DNA of 64,000 bases from Pseudomonadales bacterium (GTDB taxonomy: Bacteria > Pseudomonadota > Gammaproteobacteria > Pseudomonadales > Pseudohongiellaceae): positions 1,426,001 to 1,490,000 of the forward strand of contig JACKOH010000002.1 in the NCBI GenBank assembly GCA_024234395.1, in the 5' to 3' direction. Under the pieces are notes generated by a model, which was given only the letters and a program-made list of their open reading frames with translations, ran no database searches and was not told the origin of the DNA. Below are positions 9,301 to 17,719 of the stretch, in pieces (position 1 is the first letter of the stretch; the number at the start of each line of letters is the position of its first letter). Both the position numbers and the translations under genes were made by a program.

Positions 9301-12300
9301 GCTATCGATAAGCGGACCACGAGTTTTACGTATGATGATAACAAACGATTCATCGCGACGATCAAGCGATGGGCTGACGCGTCAGGTACAACGCATTTAA
9401 CTGAGAGTCTACAGTTTGATGAGCGATTTGGCTTGCCGACGCAGCATACAGACCCAGGCGGTATAGTGACCGAATACGAGTACGATGGCTTTGGTCGATT
9501 AACGAAAACCATCGACCCAGATGGCAGGCAACATCACAAGCTCTATGTTTATTGTTCTGGAGTCAATGGAGGTTCAGCAGGCTGCACAATAAATGGCGTG
9601 AATCGTGGTGCCATGCAGGTAATCACGACACCTTATCAATCCAATGGTACAACCGTCAGTGGCGCATCCCAGGGCACTATCTATGACAAATTGGGTCGCT
9701 CAATACTAGAAGGAATTGAGTTTAATTCAACGCAGTGGAGCGTTTGGGAAACCAAGTATGACAGCCTGGGTCGTGTGGCCGAGACAATAACACCTTACCT
9801 CCTAACACTTAGCACAGCAACAGGCACGGAAAAGCAGTGGACCACCTATTCCTATGATGAGTTAGACCGAGTCACAGAAAGCAAAGTATATACGGACACC
9901 TCAAGCCCGAGTTATATCTACAACACGTATGATTATACGGGTCTTGATACCACAATCGTGCTGGATGACGGGGGATCCGACGAACGAACTCGAGTCATAA
10001 AGCGCAACAACCAGGGCCTGGTCTATCAAGTTGTCGAAAACGGTGGCACTACGGAGTACGACTATGATCCGGTGGGAAATATCGAGACGATTGACGATCC
10101 CGCGGATAATACGATTAGCTTTTCCTATGATACCCGAGGCAGGTTAGACGGGCGCGATGATCCAAGCCTGGGAAATGGTTGGACATTTCTCTACAACGTC
10201 GTTGATGAACTGGAGGAGTATACTGATGCGCGAGGCAATACTATAGACTACGAATACGACTTACTAGGTCGGATGACCGATGCTTCTAGTAGTAATAGCG
10301 ACTTTGCTCATAGTTACACCTATATCACTGCTGCGACGAACAAAGGAAAGCTACTGTCTATGTCAACCAGTATGACTGACAGTAAGTCATTCACCTATGA
10401 CTCTAGTGGTAGGCCTCTTACCACAACCATTGAAGTCGACAATGTCGATTACACATTTACAACGACATACAACAGCGATGGATTGCCTGCAACACTGGAG
10501 TACCCGTCTGGGTACAAACTGTCGTATGAGTACAACTCAACATTGAAGTTTCTCGAGGCTGTTAATGACTATAGCAACAGCAACGCAATCTGGACAGTCG
10601 ATGCGCGGGATGCCAGTTTGCGGTATACTCAGGCTACCAATAAACATGGCAGTTCCGGGACAACAGATGACTATCAAATCACTCGTACTTTTGATGACTT
10701 TGGAAGAATTATTGCTACAGATGCTAAGTCTGGGGCGATCGCTGACTTTGACTTCGAATACGACAATCTAGGGAATCTCACTCTTCGTAATGATAATAAC
10801 CAAATCGAGGAAAGTTATGTTTATGACAACTTCAATCGTTTAACTGAGATCTACCTTGGTTCGACACCAACGTTAAAGCAGAAGATTAAGTACGACAGTG
10901 TGGGTAACATTACTCACAAGACAAAATTGGGAGGAAGCTCTGCCACAGACTACAACACATATACGTATGCCAGTGATCCCTACTCAGTAAGCTCCATCTC
11001 CGGTAACGTCAATGGAGTAACAAATCCCAGCTTTAGCTACGATTCAAATGGCAATATGACCTCGGGAGCAGGCAGAACGTATACTTGGTACTCATTCAAT
11101 AAAGTTAAGCGATTGACTGAAGGCGGCGTCAACTACGATTTTGAGTATGACGCAGAATTTCAGCGTGTAAGTCAAGATGATGGGACGAATACTACACTGT
11201 ATCTCTTTGATCCTATTAGTGGCGCCAATGCTGAATACGTGGATAAATTGGGAGGGACTTGGAGCGATTATCTTGTCGTCGAAGGAGAGCGCATTGGCGT
11301 CAGGGTGGAAGAAACCAGTCCTGCGAGTACGGAGTACTTTTCATTTGTTCATGACAACCAAGGGACCATTAGTGTGGTTGTCGATGAGGCCGGCTCTATT
11401 GAGGAGAGCTATTACTTTGATGTCTGGGGTCGAAGGCGAAATGCGGACGGCAGTGATCACACTAGTGGCTCGTTGAACTGGCCTACGACGCGGGGATATA
11501 CGGGGCATGAATACATGCCTGCTAACAGCATGATCAACATGAATGCTCGCTTGTATGATCCAGAGATTGGACGATTTTCTTCAGCCGATTCAATAATACC
11601 CAACTACCTTAACTCTCAGTCTCTTAATCGATATAGTTATGTCTTGAACAATCCCGGCACGTTCACTGATCCGACCGGCCACAATGAAAGTTTGGATGAG
11701 TTTGTGGGGTGGACAACGATCTGGAACTCTCTTGGGGGTGGATACGTTGATTATAACCCTGTCGGACTCACATTAGATGATGTTCTATGGAACATAGAGT
11801 TTATGGGAGGGGGTGTTATTGGTGGATCATTTCGGACAGCACCTGTTGAATATTACGCTTACTCTCCTGAACCAGGTTTGAATTCTGCTAGGGAAGGCGT
11901 TCCGGGCAATTATAACCTGTATGAAATCAATGCTCCTATGACAACTTGGGAAGACTTGATTTGTGGTGGAAGAGCATACTGCAAAATCAACTCAACAAGT
12001 GGTCGGGGTGAGCCCACAGATATGGAAAAATTTATTGCATCTGTTGTGGTTAGTTTCACACCTGGCGGCGTGATCGCAGATTGGTATGTACTTTCGACGG
12101 GAACGGATCCATTATATGGTGGTGAGGTTACCGGTTTTTTTAGATGGGCAGGAGTACTGCCCCTAGTTAGTGAATCCAAGTATTTAAGGAAGCTGAACGT
12201 CCCAAACAGATCAAAGCCAATTAACCTTCCGAGTTGGAAGAAAATTGACGTCGATATAAATCATATCTCGTCTGGACATATGCGTGGCGGCTCCCGCGTC

Positions 12301-12489
12301 AGTCCAAGGAAAGATCTGTTCCCAGATCACATGACAACAGATCAGGTCGAGAGGGCTGTTCGGGAGGCTTACCGCTACGGAAAGAGACTCGAGACTCATG
12401 GCGATCGCGTGCGGGTCCGTGGCCAGGGAATCGAAATGTGGGTCAACATCAAGGATAAAGTCATAGAGACCGCGTACCCTGTAAAGTGA
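6355..12489 (+). CDS. SpvB/RHS-repeat polymorphic toxin with C-terminal nuclease-like tip
   Basis: Giant secreted protein of 2,044 residues. Order: signal peptide (residues 1-23, FILTVLACPGAIA); SpvB-type domain (about 25-320; FGVSGSGAATYTIPI, ILGMGWSLTGLPTIQRC); at least seven FG-GAP/VCBS calcium-type repeats (about 330-700; DYNGDGLPDF, DMNGDGRDDL, DFNGDGCLDI); a long array of YD/RHS repeats (about 780-1690); the RHS core RLYDPEIGRFSSADS at about 1733 ending in DPTGH at about 1773; then a variable C-terminus. The last 80 residues (HISSGH..., FPDHM, ending IETAYPV) resemble bacterial EndoU/BECR-fold RNases, so the tip is probably a nuclease, at moderate confidence. RHS shells encapsulate and release such tips during interbacterial competition. 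The start is probably GTG at 6355. An immunity candidate follows after 7 bases. Confidence 0.85.
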   Translation: MTRLNLKTTLFILTVLACPGAIAQLMNLPGQFGVSGSGAATYTIPIQVPPGTAGMQPELSLRYSSQNGNGILGMGWSLTGLPTIQRCPRTEAQDSVKGSVNFDANDRFCLDGQRLVAISGTYGSNNTEYRTEIESFSKIVSYGTAGTGPQYFKVWTKSGRILEIGNSTDSRRLTGSTVISWHVNKISDRAGNYQEVTYQNGINGSIYPTQIDYTLNSGLTAYNKVEFGYSTTRPDQIPTYQAGALVKTVALLETIKTKEGSNLVHEYQISYETGASKVVANRISEIKLCDGGTTQQCLAATSFTWPTLDTNDPVDFLTPINQSSSGIDPGISIGDYNGDGLPDFLREIVEGYTSSSTAKYWMSTEPGAWESQTKNIEHTAPSDPQASTGFPLDYYTLTGHPADLDADGFTDMVIDEEGVYWDDTYEEWSPVAYGPLRESSNTNDGTGVQDIAQSGNGGANSLALPFGDMNGDGRDDLLYLRASPNGAIPYYSDGDGTYTAGSTISGLYSSATIYAGDFNGDGCLDILSQGSSDKIYFSCNASVSSSTVTDWISYGYKIVPADYNGDGNTDLLITDPTLGTSLLLSDGEDFLTQTWEGPTDWKKYQIHTGDFNGDKMADVALIAASTAGGNYGPTTTHKIYLSEGIGFESSAAETISNPSEDVNLARVHDFNGDGAADLWIKKDSSNYLYLTGYSPMLIEEIDDGLNQSTSISYDRLNDNRTTADIYTKGTSTSYPEIDVIGAQYVVSEVDLPNGIGGTNEFTYTYEGARFHQNGRGLLGFEKRIVNEPNNIVTTTTYEQDYPYIGLVKTETRVFDSTTDRTLRSITNTYANTALTPSTGGDRRYVKLDETLVESEDLGGYDFPDVKTEYTYDSYGNATDVDESLIVGTTTVSSTSTDNTYTNDTTNWFIGQLDTTQTVHAESGETSITRKASFDYDTSTGLLTQEVVEPDDAALKLTTDYTRDAFGNITKLEQSGGTSGAGTAIDKRTTSFTYDDNKRFIATIKRWADASGTTHLTESLQFDERFGLPTQHTDPGGIVTEYEYDGFGRLTKTIDPDGRQHHKLYVYCSGVNGGSAGCTINGVNRGAMQVITTPYQSNGTTVSGASQGTIYDKLGRSILEGIEFNSTQWSVWETKYDSLGRVAETITPYLLTLSTATGTEKQWTTYSYDELDRVTESKVYTDTSSPSYIYNTYDYTGLDTTIVLDDGGSDERTRVIKRNNQGLVYQVVENGGTTEYDYDPVGNIETIDDPADNTISFSYDTRGRLDGRDDPSLGNGWTFLYNVVDELEEYTDARGNTIDYEYDLLGRMTDASSSNSDFAHSYTYITAATNKGKLLSMSTSMTDSKSFTYDSSGRPLTTTIEVDNVDYTFTTTYNSDGLPATLEYPSGYKLSYEYNSTLKFLEAVNDYSNSNAIWTVDARDASLRYTQATNKHGSSGTTDDYQITRTFDDFGRIIATDAKSGAIADFDFEYDNLGNLTLRNDNNQIEESYVYDNFNRLTEIYLGSTPTLKQKIKYDSVGNITHKTKLGGSSATDYNTYTYASDPYSVSSISGNVNGVTNPSFSYDSNGNMTSGAGRTYTWYSFNKVKRLTEGGVNYDFEYDAEFQRVSQDDGTNTTLYLFDPISGANAEYVDKLGGTWSDYLVVEGERIGVRVEETSPASTEYFSFVHDNQGTISVVVDEAGSIEESYYFDVWGRRRNADGSDHTSGSLNWPTTRGYTGHEYMPANSMINMNARLYDPEIGRFSSADSIIPNYLNSQSLNRYSYVLNNPGTFTDPTGHNESLDEFVGWTTIWNSLGGGYVDYNPVGLTLDDVLWNIEFMGGGVIGGSFRTAPVEYYAYSPEPGLNSAREGVPGNYNLYEINAPMTTWEDLICGGRAYCKINSTSGRGEPTDMEKFIASVVVSFTPGGVIADWYVLSTGTDPLYGGEVTGFFRWAGVLPLVSESKYLRKLNVPNRSKPINLPSWKKIDVDINHISSGHMRGGSRVSPRKDLFPDHMTTDQVERAVREAYRYGKRLETHGDRVRVRGQGIEMWVNIKDKVIETAYPVK

Positions 12490-12496
12490 GACGACG

Positions 12497-12961
12497 ATGA
12501 GCGAGTTTGATGTTGGTATTGACTGCAGCACTCTAGAGCGGTCTCGAACCGGGACGATCACTGGGGAACTTGCCGTGAGGGTCGAGGGCGAGTGGTTTCC
12601 TGAGCGTCAGTGGAACGATTTTCCGGTAGTGGTCTTGGAATGGTGGCTGGCGGCGTTGCTCGATCTGCGAGCGGCCGATAGTGTGGATCTGCGATTCATG
12701 GATGGGCCGTTTCTCGTTCGCTTGTCACCTCAGCATCAAAGTATGTTTAGGTTGGAGGGCGTTGAGGATGGGCAGATTCGGCGAGTCAATGTGGCAACCG
12801 AGGTGAGCATTCGCCAGGTGTACGACTCGATCATTCGAGCTGCTCAGCTAGTAGATAAGGCTTGCACTGAACGGGGTTGGTCAAGCGACGACGTACGACG
12901 ACTGCAATCGACATTGCACAAGGCGGTGGGGGATGCACCGAGCTTGTTTGATAGCGTCTAG
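12497..12961 (+). CDS. probable immunity protein for the RHS toxin
   Basis: 154-residue soluble acidic protein beginning seven bases after the RHS stop. In polymorphic-toxin loci this position is almost always the cognate immunity gene, which blocks the tip in the producing cell. Seen: no signal peptide; Trp-rich motif WFPERQWNDFPVVVLEWWLAA near residue 33, which I associate with small immunity-type proteins but cannot assign to a family. Its base composition is more GC-rich than the RHS gene, common for exchanged toxin-immunity cassettes. Confidence 0.65.
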   Translation: MSEFDVGIDCSTLERSRTGTITGELAVRVEGEWFPERQWNDFPVVVLEWWLAALLDLRAADSVDLRFMDGPFLVRLSPQHQSMFRLEGVEDGQIRRVNVATEVSIRQVYDSIIRAAQLVDKACTERGWSSDDVRRLQSTLHKAVGDAPSLFDSV

Positions 12962-13051
12962 TTACAAAGGCACTACCGGCGCCCAGGGGAATATATCCGA
13001 CACCGACGGCTGATCATTGACTTGACTGCGAATGTTGGCGTAGTTGGTACA

Positions 13052-13267
13052 ATGAATGTTTTTAGAATACCGACTGGATCAAGAGTCAGCACTGTTCCTG
13101 GGCGTACCGTTGGAGAGGGGCCGAGGCCCGCGGGGAATTTTAGGGCGCCAACGAATCCTGCACAGAGGCCGAAAATACCAGAAGGTTTTCAGGCTACTCC
13201 TGGAACAAGAGGCGGTACCATCTATAGAAAACCTGGAACTACGGTGTTGAATCGTAGCGAATTTTGA
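13052..13267 (+). pseudogene. truncated orphan toxin tip of the RHS locus
   Basis: A 71-codon frame with a proline/glycine-rich linker followed by GFQATPGTRGGTIYRKPGTT, a type of sequence found at the start of RHS/polymorphic-toxin nuclease tips. The frame runs into the MITE-like repeat at about 13,262 and stops there, so the catalytic part is missing. It fits a displaced, broken C-terminal tip, as left behind by recombination at RHS loci. No immunity gene follows. Confidence 0.4.
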
Positions 13268-13400
13268 CCCGTAATTGCTCTTAAACTTGACCCCCCAAAC
13301 AGATATCAACAACACGGAACCATTGGCACACTTTGGGTCAACTATTCGATACAAAGATGGCTTAAAGCGGGTCAATTGCGTATGCAATCCAACATGCTGG
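13262..13400. repeat. MITE-like or IS-end repeat, copy A
   Basis: About 135 bases that recur at 54,054-54,193 with high similarity (by eye roughly five of six bases equal, with an exact core GAACCATTGGCACACTTTGG). It contains two TTGACCC motifs on the left and two inverted GGGTCAA motifs on the right, which suggests the fused or shortened ends of an IS whose termini carry multiple such motifs (IS21-family style). It truncates the toxin tip at 13,052. Confidence 0.65.
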
Positions 13401-13479
13401 CTTTAGGAACTACGCCTCCATGCGATTTCGACAAGAATTCAAGCAATCCCACTTGGGCTATACATAGATCCAATGATAA

Positions 13480-13560
13480 TTATTCCGTTGTAGATTTGAT
13501 AATTCCAAGCGAATAGGTGGCAAAGAAACTCTCAGCCACGGCATTGTCATGGCAGTTTCC
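13480..13560 (-). pseudogene. IS3-family OrfB fragment (DDE C-terminus)
   Basis: The reverse strand reads GNCHDNAVAESFFAT then a stop 12 codons later. The motif HDNAVAESFF is the block that holds the catalytic Glu of IS3 transposases. Only about 27 codons survive. Confidence 0.65.
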
Positions 13561-13615
13561 CCGTCAGCTCATTGACGGCTGCATGTTTTCTCTGAATAAC
13601 TGACACAAGATTCTG

Positions 13616-14869
13616 TCATTCAGCGCTGAGTGTGCGTTGACACTGTTTGGTGACGACCTGCTCGATACGCTGCAGGGCAGGGTACTCTCCATACCGGCTT
13701 TGAAAACGTGCTTTCACGGGCTGTAATTGCGTTAACAACTTAGCCGCCACATCCTGAACCAGATCCTGCAGAAATTTCGGCCGTAATCCGCACTGTTGCG
13801 CCAGCTCACTCCAGTGTTTTGTGGTCACGATCCCCGGGTTCCTCTCGCTACCAACGGAAAACGCCAGGTGATAATCGATGCGTTCAATGGCGCGGGTGCA
13901 GACCAGATCATAGAAAGGTGCTAATCGAATCTCACCATTCGGTCGGTAAAGGAGCGACAGGTTCTTGGCATGGCCATCCGAGTTGCCCGCCAGCACATTA
14001 AAGATCTGCCAGCGCAGTAAATACTGCAGGTCATTGGCGGGATCGCTGGAAATCTCCTGGATCAGTCGATAGCAGTCGGCGAAGGTGGGACCGCCATACT
14101 CCTGGTATTTTTTTTCATGCCCGAATCCCAGAGCCTGACAAAAATCCTCCTGATGTCTTCTCACAACCCGGCTATTTTCAAGCAGAAACCGGTCATAGCG
14201 TTCGATCAAGGCATAGTGCGTGTCTGCGATGGATCGCAGTTGAATATTGACCACCGGCAAACCGATAGCTTCCGCCAGCAGTGTCGTGAACGTCTCATAG
14301 GCGGGCAGGTGGCGGTAATCAGACAGTTCGAACTTGAGGATATGACTGGAGGGGGATTCTTTTCTGGGTAACCAATAGGCGCCATCTCTCACGAGGAGAG
14401 GGCACTTATCCTGGGCACCCGCCAGGGATAGTCGGGGGCGTTCATTGTCGGTCCAGGTGTAGACCTGACCACGGCGGGCCACAAGATTGGCGAGTTCCTC
14501 ATCCGAGACCTTGTGGTACTCATAGTCCGCAGAGGGTTGGTGTTCTGCCTCCAGAATGGACAGGGCACCGGCACATTCGCCGCCGATGGTTCGCAGCAGA
14601 TCAAAATCGGTATTGGGAATCTTGAGATCGCGGACAATCTGGTCGCGAACACCACCCTCGGGGAGCAGGTTGGCGAAAAAGCGATGAGCAAGACTCTCGT
14701 CAGGCAGAAAATCACCTTCTTGCAAGGGCAGCGTATGGGAAACTGCAAAGCCGCCCTGTGCCAGCCAATTTTCGTCGTAACGGAAGCCGATCAGGCCCTG
14801 AGTATTGCGCCACAGATAGCCGACGAGGCGTTGGTCGCTCCAGACATTGAGACCATCAGGATCAAGCAT
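13616..14869 (-). CDS. hipA: HipA-family serine/threonine kinase toxin
   Basis: 417-residue kinase of the HipA family; E. coli HipA phosphorylates glutamyl-tRNA synthetase and induces persistence. Seen: HRFFANLLPEGGVRDQI, glycine loop GGECAGALSIL, Lys-containing SSHILKFEL (ATP binding), ALIERYDRF, catalytic block LAGNSDGHAKNLSLLY (D and N), and metal-binding LAPFYDLV. All expected active residues are present, so it should be functional. The start MLDPDGLNVW at 14,869 is chosen because AAGGAG precedes it, and because it overlaps the hipB stop by 8 bases. It forms an operon with hipB on the reverse strand. Confidence 0.88.
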   Translation of the reverse strand: MLDPDGLNVWSDQRLVGYLWRNTQGLIGFRYDENWLAQGGFAVSHTLPLQEGDFLPDESLAHRFFANLLPEGGVRDQIVRDLKIPNTDFDLLRTIGGECAGALSILEAEHQPSADYEYHKVSDEELANLVARRGQVYTWTDNERPRLSLAGAQDKCPLLVRDGAYWLPRKESPSSHILKFELSDYRHLPAYETFTTLLAEAIGLPVVNIQLRSIADTHYALIERYDRFLLENSRVVRRHQEDFCQALGFGHEKKYQEYGGPTFADCYRLIQEISSDPANDLQYLLRWQIFNVLAGNSDGHAKNLSLLYRPNGEIRLAPFYDLVCTRAIERIDYHLAFSVGSERNPGIVTTKHWSELAQQCGLRPKFLQDLVQDVAAKLLTQLQPVKARFQSRYGEYPALQRIEQVVTKQCQRTLSAE

Positions 14870-15146
14870 GACTGTCTCCTTCCGGCTTGGGTACCGGCTT
14901 GAAGGAAGTCTGACCACGGGGCTGTATCACTACCTCCAGCCCCAGTGTGCGAAGTGCTTTCAAGACCTTGCCCAGTTCGGCAGTTTCCTTGCCACGCTCG
15001 AATTCGGATAAAAAGCGGGTGCTCAGGTTACCCAGCCCCGAGATCGTTTCCAGCGTCAACTTTCGCTGTTTTCGGTGAGCACGCACCAGCTTGCCGAGAT
15101 CCTCAGCGGAACGAATTACACCGTATTGCACCTGATCGTGAGCCAT
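14862..15146 (-). CDS. hipB: HipB-like XRE antitoxin and repressor
   Basis: 94-residue helix-turn-helix antitoxin. Seen: an XRE domain LGKLVRAHRKQRKLTLETISGLGNLSTRFLSEFERGKE at about residues 14-52, followed by a short C-terminal tail. By family it binds HipA and represses the operon. The start MAHDQVQYG at 15,146 matches the usual length; a longer frame reaches into the operator region and is rejected. Its 3' end overlaps hipA by 8 bases, indicating translational coupling. Confidence 0.85.
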   Translation of the reverse strand: MAHDQVQYGVIRSAEDLGKLVRAHRKQRKLTLETISGLGNLSTRFLSEFERGKETAELGKVLKALRTLGLEVVIQPRGQTSFKPVPKPEGDSHA

Positions 15147-15159
15147 GATCCATCCAAAA

Positions 15160-15280
15160 AATGAGCGTACGGTAAAAATTAGCATGGAAAACCCATTGGA
15201 ACAATAGAAATTTACCGTACGTGATAAATATAAGGCTGTTGGCCTATTTAAGCAGCTATATGTCACGTACGGTAAAAATA
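15160..15280 (-). promoter_or_regulatory. hipBA operator region with three copies of an 11-bp site
   Basis: The site TTTACCGTACG or its complement CGTACGGTAAA occurs at 15,166-15,176, 15,211-15,221 (inverted) and 15,266-15,276, all directly upstream of hipB. Outer copies have the same orientation and the middle one is reversed. This fits cooperative HipB binding for autoregulation. Confidence 0.7.
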
Positions 15281-15309
15281 TTGCACCGCTGACAGTCAGT
15301 GACACGATG

Positions 15310-16012
15310 GTTCCACTGTAACCACGGCCTGAACAGCCCTGTCTACTCGACGGCCATGACAGGTCACAGACCTGGCGTGGGCGTTGAATCGCTCGAAGCC
15401 CTCGTCACTGCTGAGCGATAGCGGGGTAGTGACGAGGGCGGCGGAGCCCGGAACGACAACGGCTTGCGCTTGAATAGATGCGTTCGGCGCGAATTCAGTC
15501 TGGCTATACTGGCGGCCATGCACCTCAGAGAGCTTCACACGCGGCCACGGCGGTAACGTGGATGGGGGAAGTTGCCCTCGCCATCTTAAATGGCAAAAAC
15601 AATGACAGCGTCGATAGAGCTTCAACGGCGCACAGCCTCGGCTGCAGCTCATCTTCAACGCTTCTGCAACGACAGGACGCCGTCCTCGCTTCAATCTAGC
15701 TTTCGCCAAATCAAACCCGACTGGCAATCAGTCGACTTTCAACACGCCGTCACATCGACGGTTTCTTGCAACACGCGGACCGATGGTTCCGCCCATTAAA
15801 AAGGAGGTGAAACGCTCACCATCAATGACGGCTCTTCGAGCCCTTGGTTTACCCGGCACCATCTTCACCAGAAGAGCAGCCAGGTTGCCTGCGACCAGGC
15901 TTATCAGGTCGAACAGGGAGTAGTGTCCCTTGACCCTTTCGCCTCGGCGGAACCAGTCAGGCTACGAGCCTGCGGTTGGTCATAAACACTTACCAGATTT
16001 GGAAAGTACACG
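15310..16012. other. intergenic leader before the integrase-like gene
   Basis: About 700 bases with no supported gene. Open frames on both strands exist but have no family resemblance and overlap each other. A strong AAGGAGGTG at 15,801 precedes a short frame (GTG at 15,807 or ATG at 15,825, ending in a TAG about 38 codons later). This part may be a conserved leader or a small peptide gene. Confidence 0.4.
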
Positions 16013-16879
16013 ATGAGAGACCTGAACTACCAATTGAAGCAATTGTGCAAACGCAACCGGGATGGCAGTTACAGCACGCAAGCCAACCGAGCGCGGATGC
16101 TCAACCAGATGGCGAATCAGCTGCAGGAAATGGGGTACCGGCGTATGACTACCCGTTCGTTAAAGCCAAAGCATGTGGATGCCCTCGTAAAGCGTTGGCT
16201 CGGTGAGGGCATGGCGGCCGGTACCATCAAGAACCGCATGAACTGCCTGCGGTGGTGGGCGGCGAAAGTGGACCGGCGCAATGTCATTGCCCGCTCCAAC
16301 GAGTTCTATGGCATCCCCGACCGTCAATTCATCAGCAACGAGTCCAAGGCGGTCGTTCTCGACCGCCAGGCACTGTCGAGTATTCAGGACGACTACGTGC
16401 GCATGAGCCTGGAGCTCCAACGCGCCTTCGGATTACGACGGGAGGAAGCGATCAAGTTCATGCCCGGTTTCGCCGATCAGGGTGATCATATCCGGTTGAA
16501 AGCGGCCTGGACTAAGGGCGGCAAGACGCGTGTCGTGCCGATCCTCAGCCAGGAGCAACGAGCTGTCCTGGATCGCGCGCACCGATTGGCCGGGAACGGA
16601 TCCCTGATTCCCTCACAGAAAAACTACATCCAGCAGTTGCGAGCCTACGAGCGCCATACCACCCAAGCGGGATTGTCGAAGCTGCATGGTCTGCGCCATG
16701 CCTACGCACAGGCCCGCTATCAACAACTAACCGGTTGGTCCTGTCCTGCCGCAGGTGGACCAGTCGCCAACAGTCTCAGCGCCGAGCAGCGCAAGCAGGA
16801 TCACCAGGCACGACTCATTATCAGTCGCGAACTCGGCCATGCCCGCGAGCAGATCAGTGCTGTGTATTTAGGCCGATAG
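16013..16879 (+). CDS. ICE-associated tyrosine recombinase (Phage_int_SAM_2/Integrase_1 type)
   Basis: 288-residue tyrosine recombinase. Seen: N-terminal SAM-like core-binding domain (residues 1-90) and catalytic domain with Arg in LQRAFGLRREEAIKF, Lys in KGGKTRVVPI, H-x-x-R in LHGLRHAYAQ, second His in RELGHAREQ and a Tyr in ISAVYLGR at the very C-terminus. This is the short recombinase type carried internally by PFGI-1-class ICEs, next to the transfer genes. It is distinct from the end-located P4-like integrase that normally acts at tRNA sites. Its natural substrate is not known. Confidence 0.8.
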   Translation: MRDLNYQLKQLCKRNRDGSYSTQANRARMLNQMANQLQEMGYRRMTTRSLKPKHVDALVKRWLGEGMAAGTIKNRMNCLRWWAAKVDRRNVIARSNEFYGIPDRQFISNESKAVVLDRQALSSIQDDYVRMSLELQRAFGLRREEAIKFMPGFADQGDHIRLKAAWTKGGKTRVVPILSQEQRAVLDRAHRLAGNGSLIPSQKNYIQQLRAYERHTTQAGLSKLHGLRHAYAQARYQQLTGWSCPAAGGPVANSLSAEQRKQDHQARLIISRELGHAREQISAVYLGR

Positions 16880-16997
16880 TGGCTAGTGCAGAGGCGATTG
16901 ACAGAAAACCCGACACCCTCGGAACGGATTAATCGTTCACGGGTGAGAGCCGGTTAGCGATCATGAGGACAATCATCACTATCGAGAGCAAAAAAAC

Positions 16998-17492
16998 ATG
17001 TCTTCGTCCAAACTTTCTGCAATCTCACGACGCCTGACGACATTATTGTGCTGCACTGGTATAGCCATGGCGAGCCAATCGGTTGGGGCGGAACCGCAAC
17101 ACCTTTTAGCGATCGGCGCGCAGACCCAGATTGGCCGCTACTCCGACCTCGCTGCCGGACCAACGGTCGGGCAACAGGACCTGTTGTCAGTCACAAGGTC
17201 GATCACCATTCCGCGCGACATCAATAGTGTGGGTGGGGCTTTGCGTTGGCTACTGCGTGACTCCGGCTATCGCCTGGCAGACGAGTCAGTTCTGTCGGAA
17301 GAAGCCCTCGCCATGCTCGAGCTGCCACTGCCCAACGCGCATCGTTATTTTGAGCCTATGCCGCTCAAAGCGGTGATCGGACTTTTAGTGGGGCCGGCTT
17401 TTCACCTGATTCAGGATCCCTTACATCGCCTCGTCGCATTCGAACGCTGCATCAATGTATCGAATCCCACATCGACTGGAGGCGCACATTAA
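16998..17492 (+). CDS. pilL: PilL N-terminal protein, PFGI-1 class (TIGR03748)
   Basis: 164-residue exported protein of the ICE type IV pilus/transfer module. Seen: signal peptide ending MASQSVGA (about residue 32), then RYSDLAAGPTVGQQDLLSVTRSITIP and GGALRWLLRDSGYRL, the conserved blocks of the PilL/TcpQ-type domain that acts at the outer-membrane secretin ring. It is the first gene of the transfer cluster in this ICE class and overlaps the next gene by one base. Confidence 0.8.
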   Translation: MSSSKLSAISRRLTTLLCCTGIAMASQSVGAEPQHLLAIGAQTQIGRYSDLAAGPTVGQQDLLSVTRSITIPRDINSVGGALRWLLRDSGYRLADESVLSEEALAMLELPLPNAHRYFEPMPLKAVIGLLVGPAFHLIQDPLHRLVAFERCINVSNPTSTGGAH

Positions 17493-17719
17493 TGGAAGCG
17501 GTTTTCCTGGTTATTGTCTTGGTCACTGCCTTGCTGGTCGGCGTCAAGAACGAGCGACATGATCCAGGGCAGCATACTGCCCAGACTGCAAAATCGGCCA
17601 GTGAACAAAGCCTCACGGTTCAATCTCCCGCTCGCCTTTGTGACCCGACCCATCTACCCATCATTCAACGTGATCTGACCGTGCCGGTCGATAATAAGGT
17701 TAATGACGATGACCATTGA
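17492..17719 (+). CDS. small membrane-anchored ICE protein
   Basis: 75 residues: one N-terminal membrane segment (AVFLVIVLVTALLVGV) and a polar tail. No family recognised. The start overlaps the pilL stop by one base (TAATG) and its end overlaps the TIGR03759 gene by 17 bases, so it is translated as part of the operon. Confidence 0.55.
   Translation: MEAVFLVIVLVTALLVGVKNERHDPGQHTAQTAKSASEQSLTVQSPARLCDPTHLPIIQRDLTVPVDNKVNDDDH

Noticed and set aside
13079..13387. Reverse frames at 13.1 and 53.9 kb sharing PKCANGSV and GVKFK.NYGS
   Set aside because: The similarity comes from the dispersed DNA repeat, not from a protein gene; the rest of the frames differ.
15296..15727. 143-codon reverse frame upstream of the integrase-like gene
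   Set aside because: Odd composition (many Cys, Arg, Ser), no family and overlap with two forward frames of similar quality. Treated as non-coding.
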